From NCBI RefSeq assembly GCF_020382885.2, contig NC_058508.1:9957917-10021916 (forward strand): DNA of 64,000 bases, read 5' to 3'. Below the pieces are notes generated by a model. The model did no database searches, had not been told where the DNA came from, and saw nothing but the letters and a program-made list of their open reading frames with translations. The stretch is from Scatophagus argus. Taxonomy: Eukaryota; Chordata; Actinopteri; Scatophagidae. Within the stretch, counting starts at the first letter, position 1. Each line of letters opens with the position of its first letter. Of the stretch, positions 18,477 to 29,583 are shown piece after piece. The translations under genes were made by a program, and so were the position numbers.

Positions 18477-21476
18477 GTGTGTGTGTTTGTATTTCCTTGT
18501 ATCTCACCCTCAAAGTCAACTGTTCCATCTCCATTGTTGTCAGCTTCTTTGACCACTGCATCAATTTCATTTTTGCTGGTTTGTTCTCCTAATAATTTTA
18601 TCATGGCGTGTCTCAGTTCATCAGATGTGATAGCACCATCACCATCTATATCAAACTACAGGACAAAAAAGAAACAAAAAAACCAAAACCAAAAACAAAC
18701 AAACAAACAAACAAAAAAACCAACTCAAAACAATGCAAAGCTTGAGGGTCTTTTGGGTTAATATTGGAGTCATAACTTAATGTTTGCCAGATTTCTGCTT
18801 TTACTGTGTGTTCATCAAATGTCCACTGTGGGGTGCCAAAGGCCAAAAAGACACAATGGGTAAGCTCACCTCTCTAAATGCATCTTTAAGTTCCTTCAAC
18901 CCAATCATCCCTGCAGTTTCAGCCAGAAGCTTGGGGGTCATTAGTTCCACAAAATCATCAAAGTCCACCCGTCCCCCTACTGTGATAAGAAAGATTAAGA
19001 AGACTATGACCAGGCAGTAGCCAGACAACACAGCCTAAGCAAAGTCTGAGTTGCTATAACATCAATTTGAAATAGAAAAATTAAACCTGTCTCCACATTT
19101 ATTCCTGCTGTAGATCTGCTAGAGACAAAAACAATTTAGATCTTGCAAACACATCTTTGCCACTTTATTTTGTTTTTAATTATTGACAAATTTCAGAATC
19201 TCAGAGGGTGAATAAATAAATGTTCATAAATAAATGTTCATGGTTTACATTCAGCTGTCAGAAATCCAATAAATGATAACTAAGATGATATCTGTGCTCT
19301 GCCACTGACACATGACAAGCCAACAAACAAATAATATTCAAGATAGGAACATGCAAATATACTCTGTGTCTCTGGAGACATGTCTGAAAGACACATTTCC
19401 TGTAACTTTCAAAATCCATGAAGGTTTTTTGCGTCATATTTTTAAAAATGCTCTGACGAAATATAAAACATCTAGTTAAAGAAGTAATGAAAGACCTTGT
19501 GAAAATTCCCCAAAACCTACAAAAACGGCATTAAAAAATGAAGTGTCATATTTGTCTTTACTTGCCATTTCTACAGCATTGGTAAGAAAATATGAAATAC
19601 CCATATTACAACAATGAAGTTTGACATATCTTTGCTTTAATCTAATAAATTACAGGACATTACTCACAGTTCATGTTGATGTTCTGACTCAATTCTATGA
19701 GCTCCATTTCAGTTGGCATGTAACCCATGGTCCTCATCAGGTTCCCCAGGTCTTTACAGGTAATGAAACCATCCTTGTCTTTATCAAACTCAACAAAAGC
19801 TTCACGCAGCTCTGGAGGGTATACAGACAAAAGATGAGAATGGCATGTAACTAATATTCTATCTCTCTGTCTATGACTCTAACTTGTATATCTGAAAGAA
19901 AAAAACAGTTACCTTCAATTTCATCGTGTGTGAGGGCTCTTGTCTGTAAAATAATAATGTCATGGAGACATATGTCAACATATTTTATATACAGTACATC
20001 TACATTACAGTTGTATCCTCAGTAACGCACACTCCATCCTACTACAAGGCAATGACCTAGTAAAAGCTCCATAAGCTCCATATATAAATATATAAATATG
20101 TACTGCAGATGAAAAATAAACCCACTGTGCAATAAGGACATGCTAAACACGATAGTTTAAACTGTTACTGTGCCCTAAGTCATTGAAAGTTTTACATATT
20201 TGTTTGAACATAAATTTCAATTGCCCAGTCCATTTCATTTATTACATTACTTTTCATTGAATCACACACTCAAATAATACTTTCATTTAATATTGCATAG
20301 GAGCAGCTGGAGCTTAATCATTTAGTTCTAGAGTCATGCACTTATATACATATGTGATATGTCACATTATTCCCTCAAAATCTCAATATGTAACAGCAAC
20401 ATCCACATTATGTTCTCCAATAAACATTTGTTTTTTTAAAACCATAATTTCTGATAATAAGCTGTTTATTGTCTTGCTTGAACTGTCTATTCAACTGAAT
20501 ATTTGTGCGTCTGTAATATTGTTGTGAAAGTTAGCACACGAAATAGAAACAGTGCAATTTCAATATATAATAATTGGGAAAAACCACATTCTTGCATTTA
20601 ATTCTACATGTTGTAATGAACTTCTTTCATAATTCACTTCATGCAATCATTTTTTTTTAATATTTTAAAAATAATAATTTATATCTGAGTGAGTTTACAT
20701 CTTGTATGCATCTGCTTTTAGCTAAACTGTTCACAGGAAAGAAATATTAAGAATAATATACAGATATACACATTCTATTTCTGTGTGTTTTGTAAACACA
20801 GACTGGTAGTAATAACCAGACACATTTCTGCTCATGTGCTTTTAATATCTGTAAATATGCCATCTGTGTAATCCTTGCTGAAAACATTTTCTTTTTAATC
20901 TTATCTGATGATCTGACTGATCCAAGATCTGACATAAGTTCACATACATACATACATAAATTCATTGAGTGATCAACATATTTCCATAAGTTTCATACTG
21001 TAACTTACGGAAATATGCTTTATACCAATTTGTTTTATTTATTTTTACTTGTTTGTGTGAATGCATTCTGAAATTAGGGGCAAAGCACAGAAAACTGACT
21101 TATTGCAAAGGCGTCTGTTTTATACACCAGCTAAAAACTTTGTCCCGGCACCTCTACTCCACAGACCAGTCTTCTAAGTTTCTTTTCCCATTAATTTAAG
21201 ATAACACCATACAAGAAGAAAAAATAATATTTCTTTCATATATGACCAACAGAAGAAAGTAACACGTTCCTGGTAAACTAATGAAAACAATGGTGACATA
21301 CAGAACAGAATTAATTAATTAATGTGAAATTAAGAAAATTGAGGCTTAAAAAAAACTATTGGAAAAGCAAGTAAATAGTAAAGAATTGACATACAAGCAG
21401 AAACAGTAAAATCATTCTGACTTACTTGTCTCCTGGTTCCTCCTCTGAGAAAGATACAGGCTTGTTTAAGACTCAT
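18020..21476 (-). CDS. cabp5: Calcium-binding protein 5 (EF-hand, calmodulin-like)
   Basis: This is a neuronal calcium sensor of the CaBP family; in mammals CABP5 is retinal and modulates voltage-gated calcium channels. The coding exons are 21476-21426, 19943-19913, 19811-19668, 18979-18870, 18655-18508 and 18048-18020. Every junction is GT/AG and in phase, predicting 170 residues (human 173). The N-terminus [13 protein letters not shown] has the ACIFLR signature of CABP5. EF-hand 1 (residues 37-48, [12 protein letters not shown]), EF-hand 3 (114-125, [12 protein letters not shown]) and EF-hand 4 (151-162, [13 protein letters not shown] region) keep ligand positions. EF-hand 2 (near GGRVDFDDF) is degenerate, as usual in this family. 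The block LAETAGMIG, rather than LAETADMIG, also favours CABP5 over CABP1/2. The 29-bp last exon encodes EFVKMMSQK and the stop. Confidence 0.94.
18431..18475. repeat. CT microsatellite in the last cabp5 intron
   Basis: About 20 CT units, nearly uninterrupted, lie some 30 bases from the splice donor at 18508/18507. Confidence 0.95.
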
Positions 21477-22465
21477 GATGACAGCCTCAGCTGAGATCCC
21501 TGGATGCTTGTATTTGTGAAGATCTTTGTTAAAAAAAAATTAAACACACTGTGTTATATATCACTATATCATTCAGTTCGCTTTTTCCTGTCCAAGCATG
21601 TGTTTGTGTTTAAACCGTGGTCAGTAGTGATCTGTGTATGCCCGAGAGGAGGGATGAGGTCTCACATGGATTATCTCAGCAGCTTTGGTCCAGAAAAGAA
21701 AGATAGGCTTAAATGCTGTGCACGTACACAATTCCATATACACTGTTAACCATGAGTCTTTAAATGTCACCAATACATTTTACTGTAATAAGAACTGTTT
21801 AAATTTCTGGACTAATGATAAAAGTTATCTTACTTCATCTTTGGAGTTCAGTCCTTATTCATTTGGAAAAAGGACAACCCACATAAAATATATATCTGTT
21901 TTTGCTTTGCAGTTTGTAGACTTCATCCATCCTTTTATGTGGTGAAAGTTGAGTAAACGACTGCTAGGATAAATGCTTCGACTCATGATTACTAAAAGAA
22001 ACAAAACAGAATGGAAAACGGAAAAAAAAGGGAAAAGCGGAAACGGGAAAAGTCAACATGAGAAAGACTGTGAATCACATGCCACTGCAGACTAGGCTAT
22101 GCATTAGTAGGTTTCTCAGATATCTGACAAAATTAAAAAAATTCAATAGCTACAGGTTCTGATTAAAATGTAATATTAATCTAAATAGATAATTTTTCAA
22201 TCTGGTGTTTACTCGTCTCAGCATGCGAGCTGTCTGATTATTAACAAATGACTGCAAAACACAAATCATCAGCCTATTACATAACCATATATCCTTTGGA
22301 AAAATTAAGCATTTTGTGCAATTTAAGAAGATATTCTCAATCGACATGCAATGATATGATTTGGAGCTGATTAGTTTGTTACATTGCATGAGATGATGTA
22401 AATGAATACACCATTAATTTGCTCACAGAAAAGAAAAACAAACAAACTGTGAAAATTAATTTTAT
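21477..22465. other. cabp5 5' flank; no further gene seen
   Basis: Includes the cabp5 5' UTR immediately above 21476 and AT-rich sequence. The open frames here lack domain content. Confidence 0.6.
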
Positions 22466-22479
22466 ATATACAGCAAATT

Positions 22480-22840
22480 GGGCGGCACGGTGGTGCAGTG
22501 GTTAGCACTGTCGCCTCATAGCAAGAGGGTTCCAGGTTCGAATCCCGGTCTGGGCCCTTCTATGTGGAGTTTGCATGTTCTCCCTGTGCCTGCGTGGGTT
22601 TTCTCCGGGTACTCCGGCTTCCTCCCACAATACCAAAAACATGCACATTAGGTTAATTGGCTACTCTAAATTGCCCCTAGGTGTGAGTGTGAGAGTGTGT
22701 GGTTGTTTGTCTTTGTGTGTTGGCCCTGCGATTGGCTGGCGACCAGTCCAGGGTGTACCCCGCCTCTCGCCCGTAGTCAGCTGGGATAGGCTCCAGCCCC
22801 CCCGCGACCCTGACGGATAAGCGGTATAGAAAATGGATGG
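22480..22840 (+). mobile_element. tRNA-derived-type SINE (S2), full length
   Basis: The element runs from GGGCGGCACGGTGGTGCAGT to AGAAAATGGATGG and has the B-box-like GGTTCGAATCCC. Perfect 14-bp target duplications (ATATACAGCAAATT) lie at 22466-22479 and 22841-22854, so both ends are certain. The last bases resemble the ATGG-repeat tail of the RTE-like LINE at 54.7-57.2 kb. Confidence 0.95.
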
Positions 22841-22854
22841 ATATACAGCAAATT

Positions 22855-23344
22855 TGGTCTGTATCCAGTGTGTGAACAGGATCTGCATTATCTGACATCA
22901 TGAGCACCAGATAATAACATGAAATCAGTTTTTTTTTATCCGTCTGTATGCCTTGTTTTTTTTTAAATACATATACACTGCATAAAGATAGATAAAATTC
23001 ACTACATAAAATTAAATCACTTTTTTCTTTTGCTTTGTAAGTTATTTTTGCGAAAACAAATAAATAAGATCAGACTTTGTTTTGTTTTCAGAGTATTATT
23101 GTAAGTGAGTTCATACCTGTGCTGAAAATTAAATGATATTTATTGTGTTTATCATATATATTTTTATCTTCAAGATGCATTTGAAATATGACAACTATAT
23201 TCTAGTTGTCAACTAAATATCTAAGCTAACCTCCATTACAAAACATAAATGCAAAATCTAGACTTTTGAAAGTGTTTACTTCTGTCATCACACTGACTTG
23301 CTGTCTTTGTGTGGAGCAGCAGAGCTCACATCGTCAGTCTCAAG
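22855..23344. other. AT-rich gap between SINE S2 and the first IGHV remnant
   Basis: No coding content. ATGCAAAA at about 23249 is a possible octamer remnant for V1, followed by the 5' UTR-like stretch before 23345. Confidence 0.5.
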
Positions 23345-23779
23345 ATGATGGACAAACTGTCTGTGCTGCTGACAGCTCTCTGTCTGCCCTGTAAGTCACT
23401 TCATGCTCATTATCAATACAAGAATGTGATGTTTTAGTATTTATTTCTCTCTTGTTTTTACTCATCTCACTTCACTTGTGGATCTTTGACAGGTTTGAAT
23501 GGCCAGGCCCTGGAGTCCATTCCCACCACTTCAGTGAGTCTTTCCTGCAGGGGAACTGGATTTTATTTCAGTCAGTAAGGAATGCACTGGATCAGACAGC
23601 CAGCAGTAAAGACATTCAAATAGATGGACCCTATTTATGATGATGCAAGTAAAGCGATGTACGCAAGCAGTGTGTAAGGACGTGCTGAAATCAGCAGAGA
23701 TAATAGCAACAGCATGGTGTATCTGAGACTGTCCAACCTATAACCAGAGAACTCTGCTGTGTATTACTGTGCAGAAAAC
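23345..23779 (+). pseudogene. IGHV pseudogene V1 (old family with QALES start)
   Basis: The leader exon 23345-23390 (MMDKLSVLLTALCLP) has a good donor GTAAGT. The V exon opens at 23493 after TTTGACAG and reads CLNGQALESIPTTSVSLSC, lacking several FR1 residues. A stop follows FYFSQ at the CDR1/FR2 border. The frame then shifts, though GMHWIRQPA-like, NSNSMVYLRLSNL and ENSAVYYCA segments are recognisable, with a second stop before PENSAVYYC. There is no usable heptamer (CACAAAA). This family is unlike the A, B and C genes and is represented elsewhere only by relic V20. Confidence 0.85.
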
Positions 23780-24079
23780 ACAAAAGCTCTTAAATTAAGC
23801 AAAGAAGCTTGACAAAAACCTCAAACAACTAATTTTTGCAATCACCAACAGGGGGCAGCAGGGCAACTTTTATTCTTACTGGGGCTTCTTTCCCCTGATG
23901 TCCAGAAAAAGGTCTGGCTTATGTGTTAATTTTCTATTATTCTGTTTGATAAAAATCATTGTTTTGTCATGTGGTGCAGACTGTGCTTAAAAATAAAGAA
24001 CAATTTACTGAAATAATGTGTTAGTCAATTTGTTGCACAGATTTTATTGAAATATAGGAAAGGACTATTGAAGGAATGA

Positions 24080-24174
24080 CAGCCCTGTGATTGACTGGGG
24101 GACAGTCCAGGGTGTACCCCTCCTCTTGTCTGTAGTCAGTTGGGATAGGTTCCACGACCCTCACGGATGAAGGA
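24080..24174 (+). mobile_element. SINE fragment (S3)
   Basis: Only the middle to 3' part of the S2-type SINE is present (GTCCAGGGTGTACCCC, TAGTCAGTTGGGATAGGTTCC), ending near ACGGATGA just before the V2 promoter. Confidence 0.75.
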
Positions 24175-24279
24175 GTCAGGAGTCAGTGAGGAGGAGTCAA
24201 TGCAAAACTCAGATGTCTTCCACCTCTACTTATCTGATTACAGAGAGGAGGACAGAGAACAGTGGACATACAGTTTAAC

Positions 24280-24728
24280 ATGATGGACTATAGGACAGGA
24301 CTGCTGCTTTTAACTGTCTGCTGGGCAGGTGAAGAATATTCACTTATGTTGAATAGACATCATTCCATTTGTGCTGCCAGTGTAACACAGAGACATGCAT
24401 ATCTTGTTTGTTTTGACAGGTGTTGATGGTCAGACTCTGACAGAATCTGAACCAGTGGTTAAAAGGCCTGGAGAATCTCACAGATTGACCTGTACAGCCT
24501 CTGGATTCACATTCAGTGACTACAGGATGGCCTGACTCAGACAGGCTCCTGGAAAAGGACTGGAGTGGGTTGCTTCTATCAGTCAACCTAGTGGTAGCAG
24601 CACTGACTACTCTCAGTCAGTCCAAGGCCGGTTTACCATCTCCAGAGACAACAGCAGACAGCAGCTGTATCTGCAGATGAACAGTCTGAAGACTGAAGAT
24701 TCTGCTGTTTATTATTGTGCTCGACATT
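24280..24728 (+). pseudogene. IGHV pseudogene V2, family A1, single stop at the FR2 tryptophan
   Basis: Leader 24280-24328 ([17 protein letters not shown]) and V exon 24420-24728 are both otherwise intact. The promoter has ATGCAAAA at 24200-24207. The V exon reads [33 protein letters not shown], then TGA where the invariant FR2 Trp (TGG) should be, then [17 protein letters not shown]2 is ISQPSGSST, and FR3 ends [10 protein letters not shown]. It is the only visible lesion, so the loss looks recent. A replaced or edited stop cannot be judged from one genome sequence. Confidence 0.93.
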
Positions 24729-24767
24729 CACAGTGACTGGAGTTGGTGGAGCAGCTGTACAAAATCC
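24729..24767 (+). other. IGHV recombination signal of V2 (23-bp spacer)
   Basis: Heptamer CACAGTG, spacer 24736-24758, nonamer ACAAAATCC. The signal is intact although its gene is broken. Confidence 0.93.
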
Positions 24768-25433
24768 TACAACACTTATCTCTCAGGCTGGTAGATACTG
24801 AGAAAGAATCACAATATGTCTTTTATATAAATAATTTTTATTTGCTTGTATTTTAATTTTTTATATTTTTGTGGTTGTTTTAAATACAATTGTGAAAGGG
24901 TTAAACAATTTGCTGTCCAGTTTTCTTTCACTCAAGGGAACATCAGTCAAAGAGCAGTTGGTTTATTTATTTTCTGAATGGTATTTATATTGTTTGCAAA
25001 TTAATTATTTGCAGATTATTGAATTTAAATTAGGTCACAATATGTGAGCGAAAAATAACCTTCCAGTTCCTGTAATAAAAATACTAGATGGCAGTCATTG
25101 TCAAGTTTCTGTCTCCTCTGTCCTGTTAAGGAGACTCTCATATTTGCTGATTTCAAAAGAGGAGGAAAATCTACCAATCATTCAACCGCTGAAGCCCTGC
25201 TGTATAAGTTTGATTTTTTAACTCCACACCAATGTTCTAATTTTTTCTATCAAATGCGCAAATGTGAAAAACTGACCCAAATCACTCAAAAGAGGACACT
25301 TAACAACATTTTAATTCTTGTTGTCTGAAGACTTGTAAAATGCAAATTCATACACAGATGCACAATCCCCACCCATTCAATATATAACCTTGATAACAGC
25401 CTTTAGGTTTGCAGAGTTAGTCAAGTTCCCACC

Positions 25434-25721
25434 ATGACAGCGCTGTACAAAGTTTCTTCCTTTTGGTTCTCATTTCAGGTGAGCAAAGTCAGTGTGCAGA
25501 GAAGGTGGTGAACACCAGCTTTGGATGTCTGCTGACCCCTCATCATCTAAACTTTGTGTCTCTTTGGATTGGAGGCATTGGCAGCGGAACTGTCACAACA
25601 TTTGCCCAAAGCCTCCAAGGCCAGTTTGCCATCACCAAAGATACTTTCAACAATCTTGTGTCCTTAGATGTGAAGAGTCTAAAACAAGAAGACTCTGCAG
25701 TTTATTATTGTGCACGGGAAC
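25434..25721 (+). pseudogene. IGHV pseudogene V3 (degenerate, unassigned family)
   Basis: The tract ends in a clear V-type FR3: [39 protein letters not shown]. The N-terminal half (GEQSQCAEKVVNTSFGCLLT) keeps the FR1 cysteine region but has lost CDR1 and most of FR2, including the WxRQ block. The leader-like ATG at 25434 (MTALYKVSSFWFS) runs to an acceptor-like TTTCAG at 25478 without an obvious donor. Probably a relic with one or more internal deletions. Confidence 0.75.
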
Positions 25722-25759
25722 CACAGTGACACACCAGACTGCAAAGCTGCACAAAAACT
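25722..25759 (+). other. Recombination signal of V3 (22-bp spacer)
   Basis: Heptamer CACAGTG at 25722, nonamer ACAAAAACT at 25751. The spacer is 22 bases, one short of the usual 23. Confidence 0.75.
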
Positions 25760-26961
25760 GAACAACACTGATGAGAAGCACTGAACCGCGTCAGGCCTTT
25801 AAAAACAAATTTGCAGATATCTGATGACCAGTTAACAAAGAGACACATTTCATGTTGGGACAGTTTATCATGACACACAGCAAACACCTGCACTTACAAG
25901 AAAACAACCTGACAGTAATTGCAACATTAATACAACTACAGTGAAAACCTTCATGAGTTTGAAGACATATTTTGACAACAGATCAATTTATAGCAGGGCT
26001 ACAAGTGAGTGAGTGAGTCACTTTCATAATACAACAAGCACTAAGTAATAAACAGGATCCCTTCAATTGGCAATTGATTTTGAGAAACAAGCTGATCAGA
26101 CAACAAACTTTTCTTGATCAGAACATAATGATAAAGATGAAATGTCCACAAATATTTTCAAAAAAATTGTTAATGGTACAATTTGGTCAGATGACAATCA
26201 AGTGTAACAGATTTAATAAGTTGGTAATCTCACTTGAAAATGTAGTTGTCCTCCAAATATGCATACATTCTTCTATACTGTATTTATTTATTGTATGCAT
26301 GTGTGAATGGAAGAGTAGAGTGAACAGAATATAGATGTTTTTCTCTTGTTTTAATAAGAGAGAGCAAATTTCATTAATTATCTTCAAGCATGTTCTTAAC
26401 AAAGATGTGGACACAGTTTTACCACACTGATATAGAAAATTTGACCAATAAGACTGCAGGTTGCTACTGAAGTTAATATGACAAAATTTAGTCAAATTTA
26501 GTCAAATTTATATCTTCAGTAGCAATCTGCAATGTGTTAGTACATGCAAGAAGATCATCAGAATCTGAATCAGAATGCTGTCATATAATGAAAAATACAA
26601 TGAAATTTTCTCTCTTTTGTTCAAACAAGAGAAAAACAACTGTATTCCGTTCACTCTTCTCATCCATTCACACGTACATACACATAAAAGACATAATATA
26701 GTACAATGTATGCATATTTTCGTAAAAATAAAACTTTCCAGATTATTGTAATTATAAGTTAAAAATCAGAAAAAATAGAAAAGCATAATAATTTACACTG
26801 TGCCAGAAGTTTCAGTTCAGTTCAGTTGTTTCAGTTATGTGCTGTTTTCACTTGTAGTAATTCAGCCACATAAATTAAATTGATTTGGCTTAAGTCACAT
26901 TCCTCCCTATAAGGAGGAGTCAATTTGGTTCACCCATTTTGGTTCACACATCTGAGTTCAC
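25760..26961. other. IGHV intergenic spacer, V3 to V4
   Basis: AT-rich sequence. Direct repeats of GTCAAATTTA occur near 26490-26510, and TCAGTTCAGTTCAGTTG near 26812. No gene. Confidence 0.5.
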
Positions 26962-27007
26962 ACATCTGAGTTTTGCATTGACAGGAGTCAATGCAAAACT
27001 CAGATGT
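26962..27007. promoter_or_regulatory. Palindromic octamer promoter of V4
   Basis: The family A octamer ATGCAAAA (26991-26998) lies in a perfect inverted repeat. The 21-base arms are 26962-26982 and 26987-27007, with a 4-base loop (AGGA). The left arm carries the octamer in reverse (TTTTGCAT, 26971-26978). Other family A promoters in the window have only the right arm. Confidence 0.9.
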
Positions 27008-27070
27008 CTTTCACCTCTACTTATGTGACTGCAGAGAGGAGGACAGAGAACAGTGGACACACAGTTTAAC

Positions 27071-27517
27071 ATGATGGACTATAGGACAGGACTGTTGCTT
27101 TTAACTGTCTGCTGGGCAGGTGAAGAATTTTTCTAAACCACTTTTGATGTTAATTTGAGTTACATCCAGTAATTAATCTAACTTTTTTTTTTTTTTTTGC
27201 TTTGACAGGTGTTGATGGTCAGACTCTGACAGAATCTGAACCAGTGGTTAAAAGGCCTGGAGAATCTCACAGATTGACCTGTACAGCCTCTGGATTCACA
27301 TTCAGCAACTACTATATGCACTGGGTCAGACAGGCTCCTGGAAAAGGACTGGAGTGGGTTGCCAGGATTGAGAGTGGTAGTGGTAGCAGCAAATACTACT
27401 CTCAGTCAGTCCAAGGCCGGTTTACCATCTCCAGAGACAACAGCAGACAGCAGGTGTATCTGCAGATGAACAGTCTGAAGACTGAAGACTCTGCTGTTTA
27501 TTATTGTGCTCGATACC
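27071..27517 (+). CDS. IGHV gene V4, family A1, intact
   Basis: Encodes an immunoglobulin heavy-chain variable segment. Leader exon 27071-27119 gives [17 protein letters not shown], and V exon 27209-27517 follows a poly-T acceptor. FR1 is [19 protein letters not shown] with the first cysteine in LTCTAS. CDR1 is [10 protein letters not shown]2 is [20 protein letters not shown]2 is [11 protein letters not shown]3 has [20 protein letters not shown] and ends DSAVYYCAR. The reading frame is open from leader to heptamer. It is expected to be joined to D-J segments downstream in B cells. Confidence 0.96.
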
Positions 27518-27556
27518 CACAGTGACTGGAGTTGGTGGAGCAGCTGTACAAAATCC
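27518..27556 (+). other. IGHV recombination signal of V4 (23-bp spacer)
   Basis: Heptamer CACAGTG, spacer 27525-27547, nonamer ACAAAATCC. Confidence 0.95.
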
Positions 27557-28258
27557 TACAGTTCCGATCTTTATTACAATTGAACATGATTAATGTCCTC
27601 ACTTCAAACAGTCCAATAATATGGCACAGTAAAATAAGAACAAAAACTATGTGAGAACCATTAATTTCTGATGAAATATACTGCATTTCGCTGTGGTAGC
27701 TAGTTTGGTAACTGCGGGAAAGGTACACAACTCACAGTAAGTCCTGGTAAGTAGTAATCAAATATATACTTAGTGATGGAGTGAACTGAATATTTGTTTT
27801 TCTTAAATATTAAAAAAACATTCATTTTTTTAATTTATGCTCTTTACATTTATATTGTACTGAAATTAGAATGCAATTTACCACAAAAGAACAGATGTTA
27901 TGTGTATACACTCCAGTAGTTTATTAGAAGTACAGCAAGTATGTACAAACAAATGAACGTACAAATGTACCCTAGTCCACTGTATTCCACTTTTACTTGA
28001 ATAATGAAGGACATCCTTACACAGAGGTCAGGTCAACAGATTAAAAAATTTAGATTAAATGAAAGAAAATGAACTTTTTCTCTCTTCTTTTTCTCACATT
28101 TTGTCACTAAAACTCATCACTATAAGTAACCACAGTTCCCACAGGTCCCTTAGTCCAGTTTTAATTATAAGATCTTTGGGTCTTTTTGAAAATAAGTGTT
28201 TAAATGAATATGACACTGATGTTTTTTCTTCTGTCATACAGTTGCATACAGTTTCACC

Positions 28259-28301
<43 letters not shown>

Positions 28302-29558
28302 TATGTTCAGGATCTCCACAACACCTGGAATCAACAGCCCATGTTCAACTCAATATGTAAATTCAGAGATTTTACAGTCAGTTAGTTCTTCAATCGATTA
28401 TCAATGGAGAACTAAAACTAAAACCTTCAGCAAAGTCATGAGAAACCATGTAAAGTCCATGTGCAAAACATATGTAAACTGATATGAAACATTTAAATGT
28501 GCACCCTGTTTCTCTTACTGCCATAACCACACTTCACACCTGCCGTTTGTGATGCTTCGATGCTCTTTGCATTGTTTCATTTCTGCATTTTGTTTTATTT
28601 TAGGAACTTTGGTGTTACTCAGTGCTTCCAGTTGCTGCTAGCTGAGATCAACCCTGTCATGTTGCAAGGACTGTGTAACAGACCTTCCAAATTTGTCTTA
28701 AAAAGTACAGTAGTAATAGTTGAATATTGTAGAATACAGAGTATGCTAAGGCATCACACAATACACAACATATTTTCTAAAGCAGAAAAATATATAAACA
28801 CTCATTACACACATTTTATTGTGTCCATCCACATGCAAATTTACAATGCAATGACTTTTTGCCCGGCATTTTTCTCCTACTCTTGTAAGAAAGAAGAAAG
28901 AATCTTCCATTTTAAAATACATCTGTATTTCATGCTCCCTTTTGAAGCCAAAACACGTGTGTTGAAATAAACTAAGTAGAATGAAATGTAGAAAGGGTTA
29001 ATTTTATTGTCATTTCCATTCATTAAGCCCACTCACTAATAAAATGACTTCAGACATCAAAATTATGTGTCATAGCCAACATTCATCAGACAGGACTTGA
29101 CTATTGGTGGTGCTGGTGTTTTTTGTGAAACCAAAGTCAAAGCCTTTCTTTTAACTCAGGTCCTTAAGTTAACAGATGTAATGCATTTAATTTACATCAT
29201 GTATGTCACAAGACTTTGTTTTTTTTTCTAAACCTGGGTCACCTGACGAGAGTAATGTGTAGGAATGGAGCGTCACATTGAACTACTGCACACAGTTTGA
29301 AAGTGTAAAATTATTGGTACACCAGGCTGACTCATAAAGACAGCTGTCAACAACTGCACAATGACCAGTGCTGTATTTCCTATTACTTTGTAAGTGACAA
29401 ATATGGTTGTCTAAACAGGCTGTTTTTACAGGCAGTGGACAGTACTGGACATGTCCTATAGGCTCCTGGTCACCACACCATCAGAATAAGAGGTGACACA
29501 CTGACTGAACGTTCTTCATGCCTTCCCTGAAATGCAATTCTGTTTTTTCCTCCTGAGG
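27557..29558. other. IGHV spacer, V4 to V5 remnant
   Basis: AT-rich, with a TA microsatellite at 28258-28294. An open frame of 136 codons at 28560-28970 shows no domain and is taken as chance. A short leader-like ATG with donor-like GTAAGT occurs near 29360-29395 but no V exon follows. Confidence 0.5.
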
Positions 29559-29583
29559 AAGAGTCAGTGCAAAACTTAAACAA
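29559..29583 (+). promoter_or_regulatory. Family A promoter relic, separated from V5 by a LINE
   Basis: The text GAGGAAGAGTCAGTGCAAAA matches the family A promoter core (GAGGAGGAGTCAATGCAAAA) with two changes, one inside the octamer (GTGCAAAA). The remaining leader-proximal piece lies at about 30421-30447, on the other side of a LINE fragment. Confidence 0.7.

Noticed and set aside
22490-22545. tRNA-like A and B boxes
   Set aside because: They belong to SINE S2, as target duplications show. The sequence cannot be assigned to a functional tRNA.
28560-28970. 136-codon open frame in the V4-V5 spacer
   Set aside because: Low-complexity AT-rich composition and no domain. Probably chance.
29360-29480. 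Possible extra IGHV leader (MTSAVFPIT with GTAAGT) and short exon
   Set aside because: The peptide lacks a clear hydrophobic core and no V framework follows. Too weak to call.
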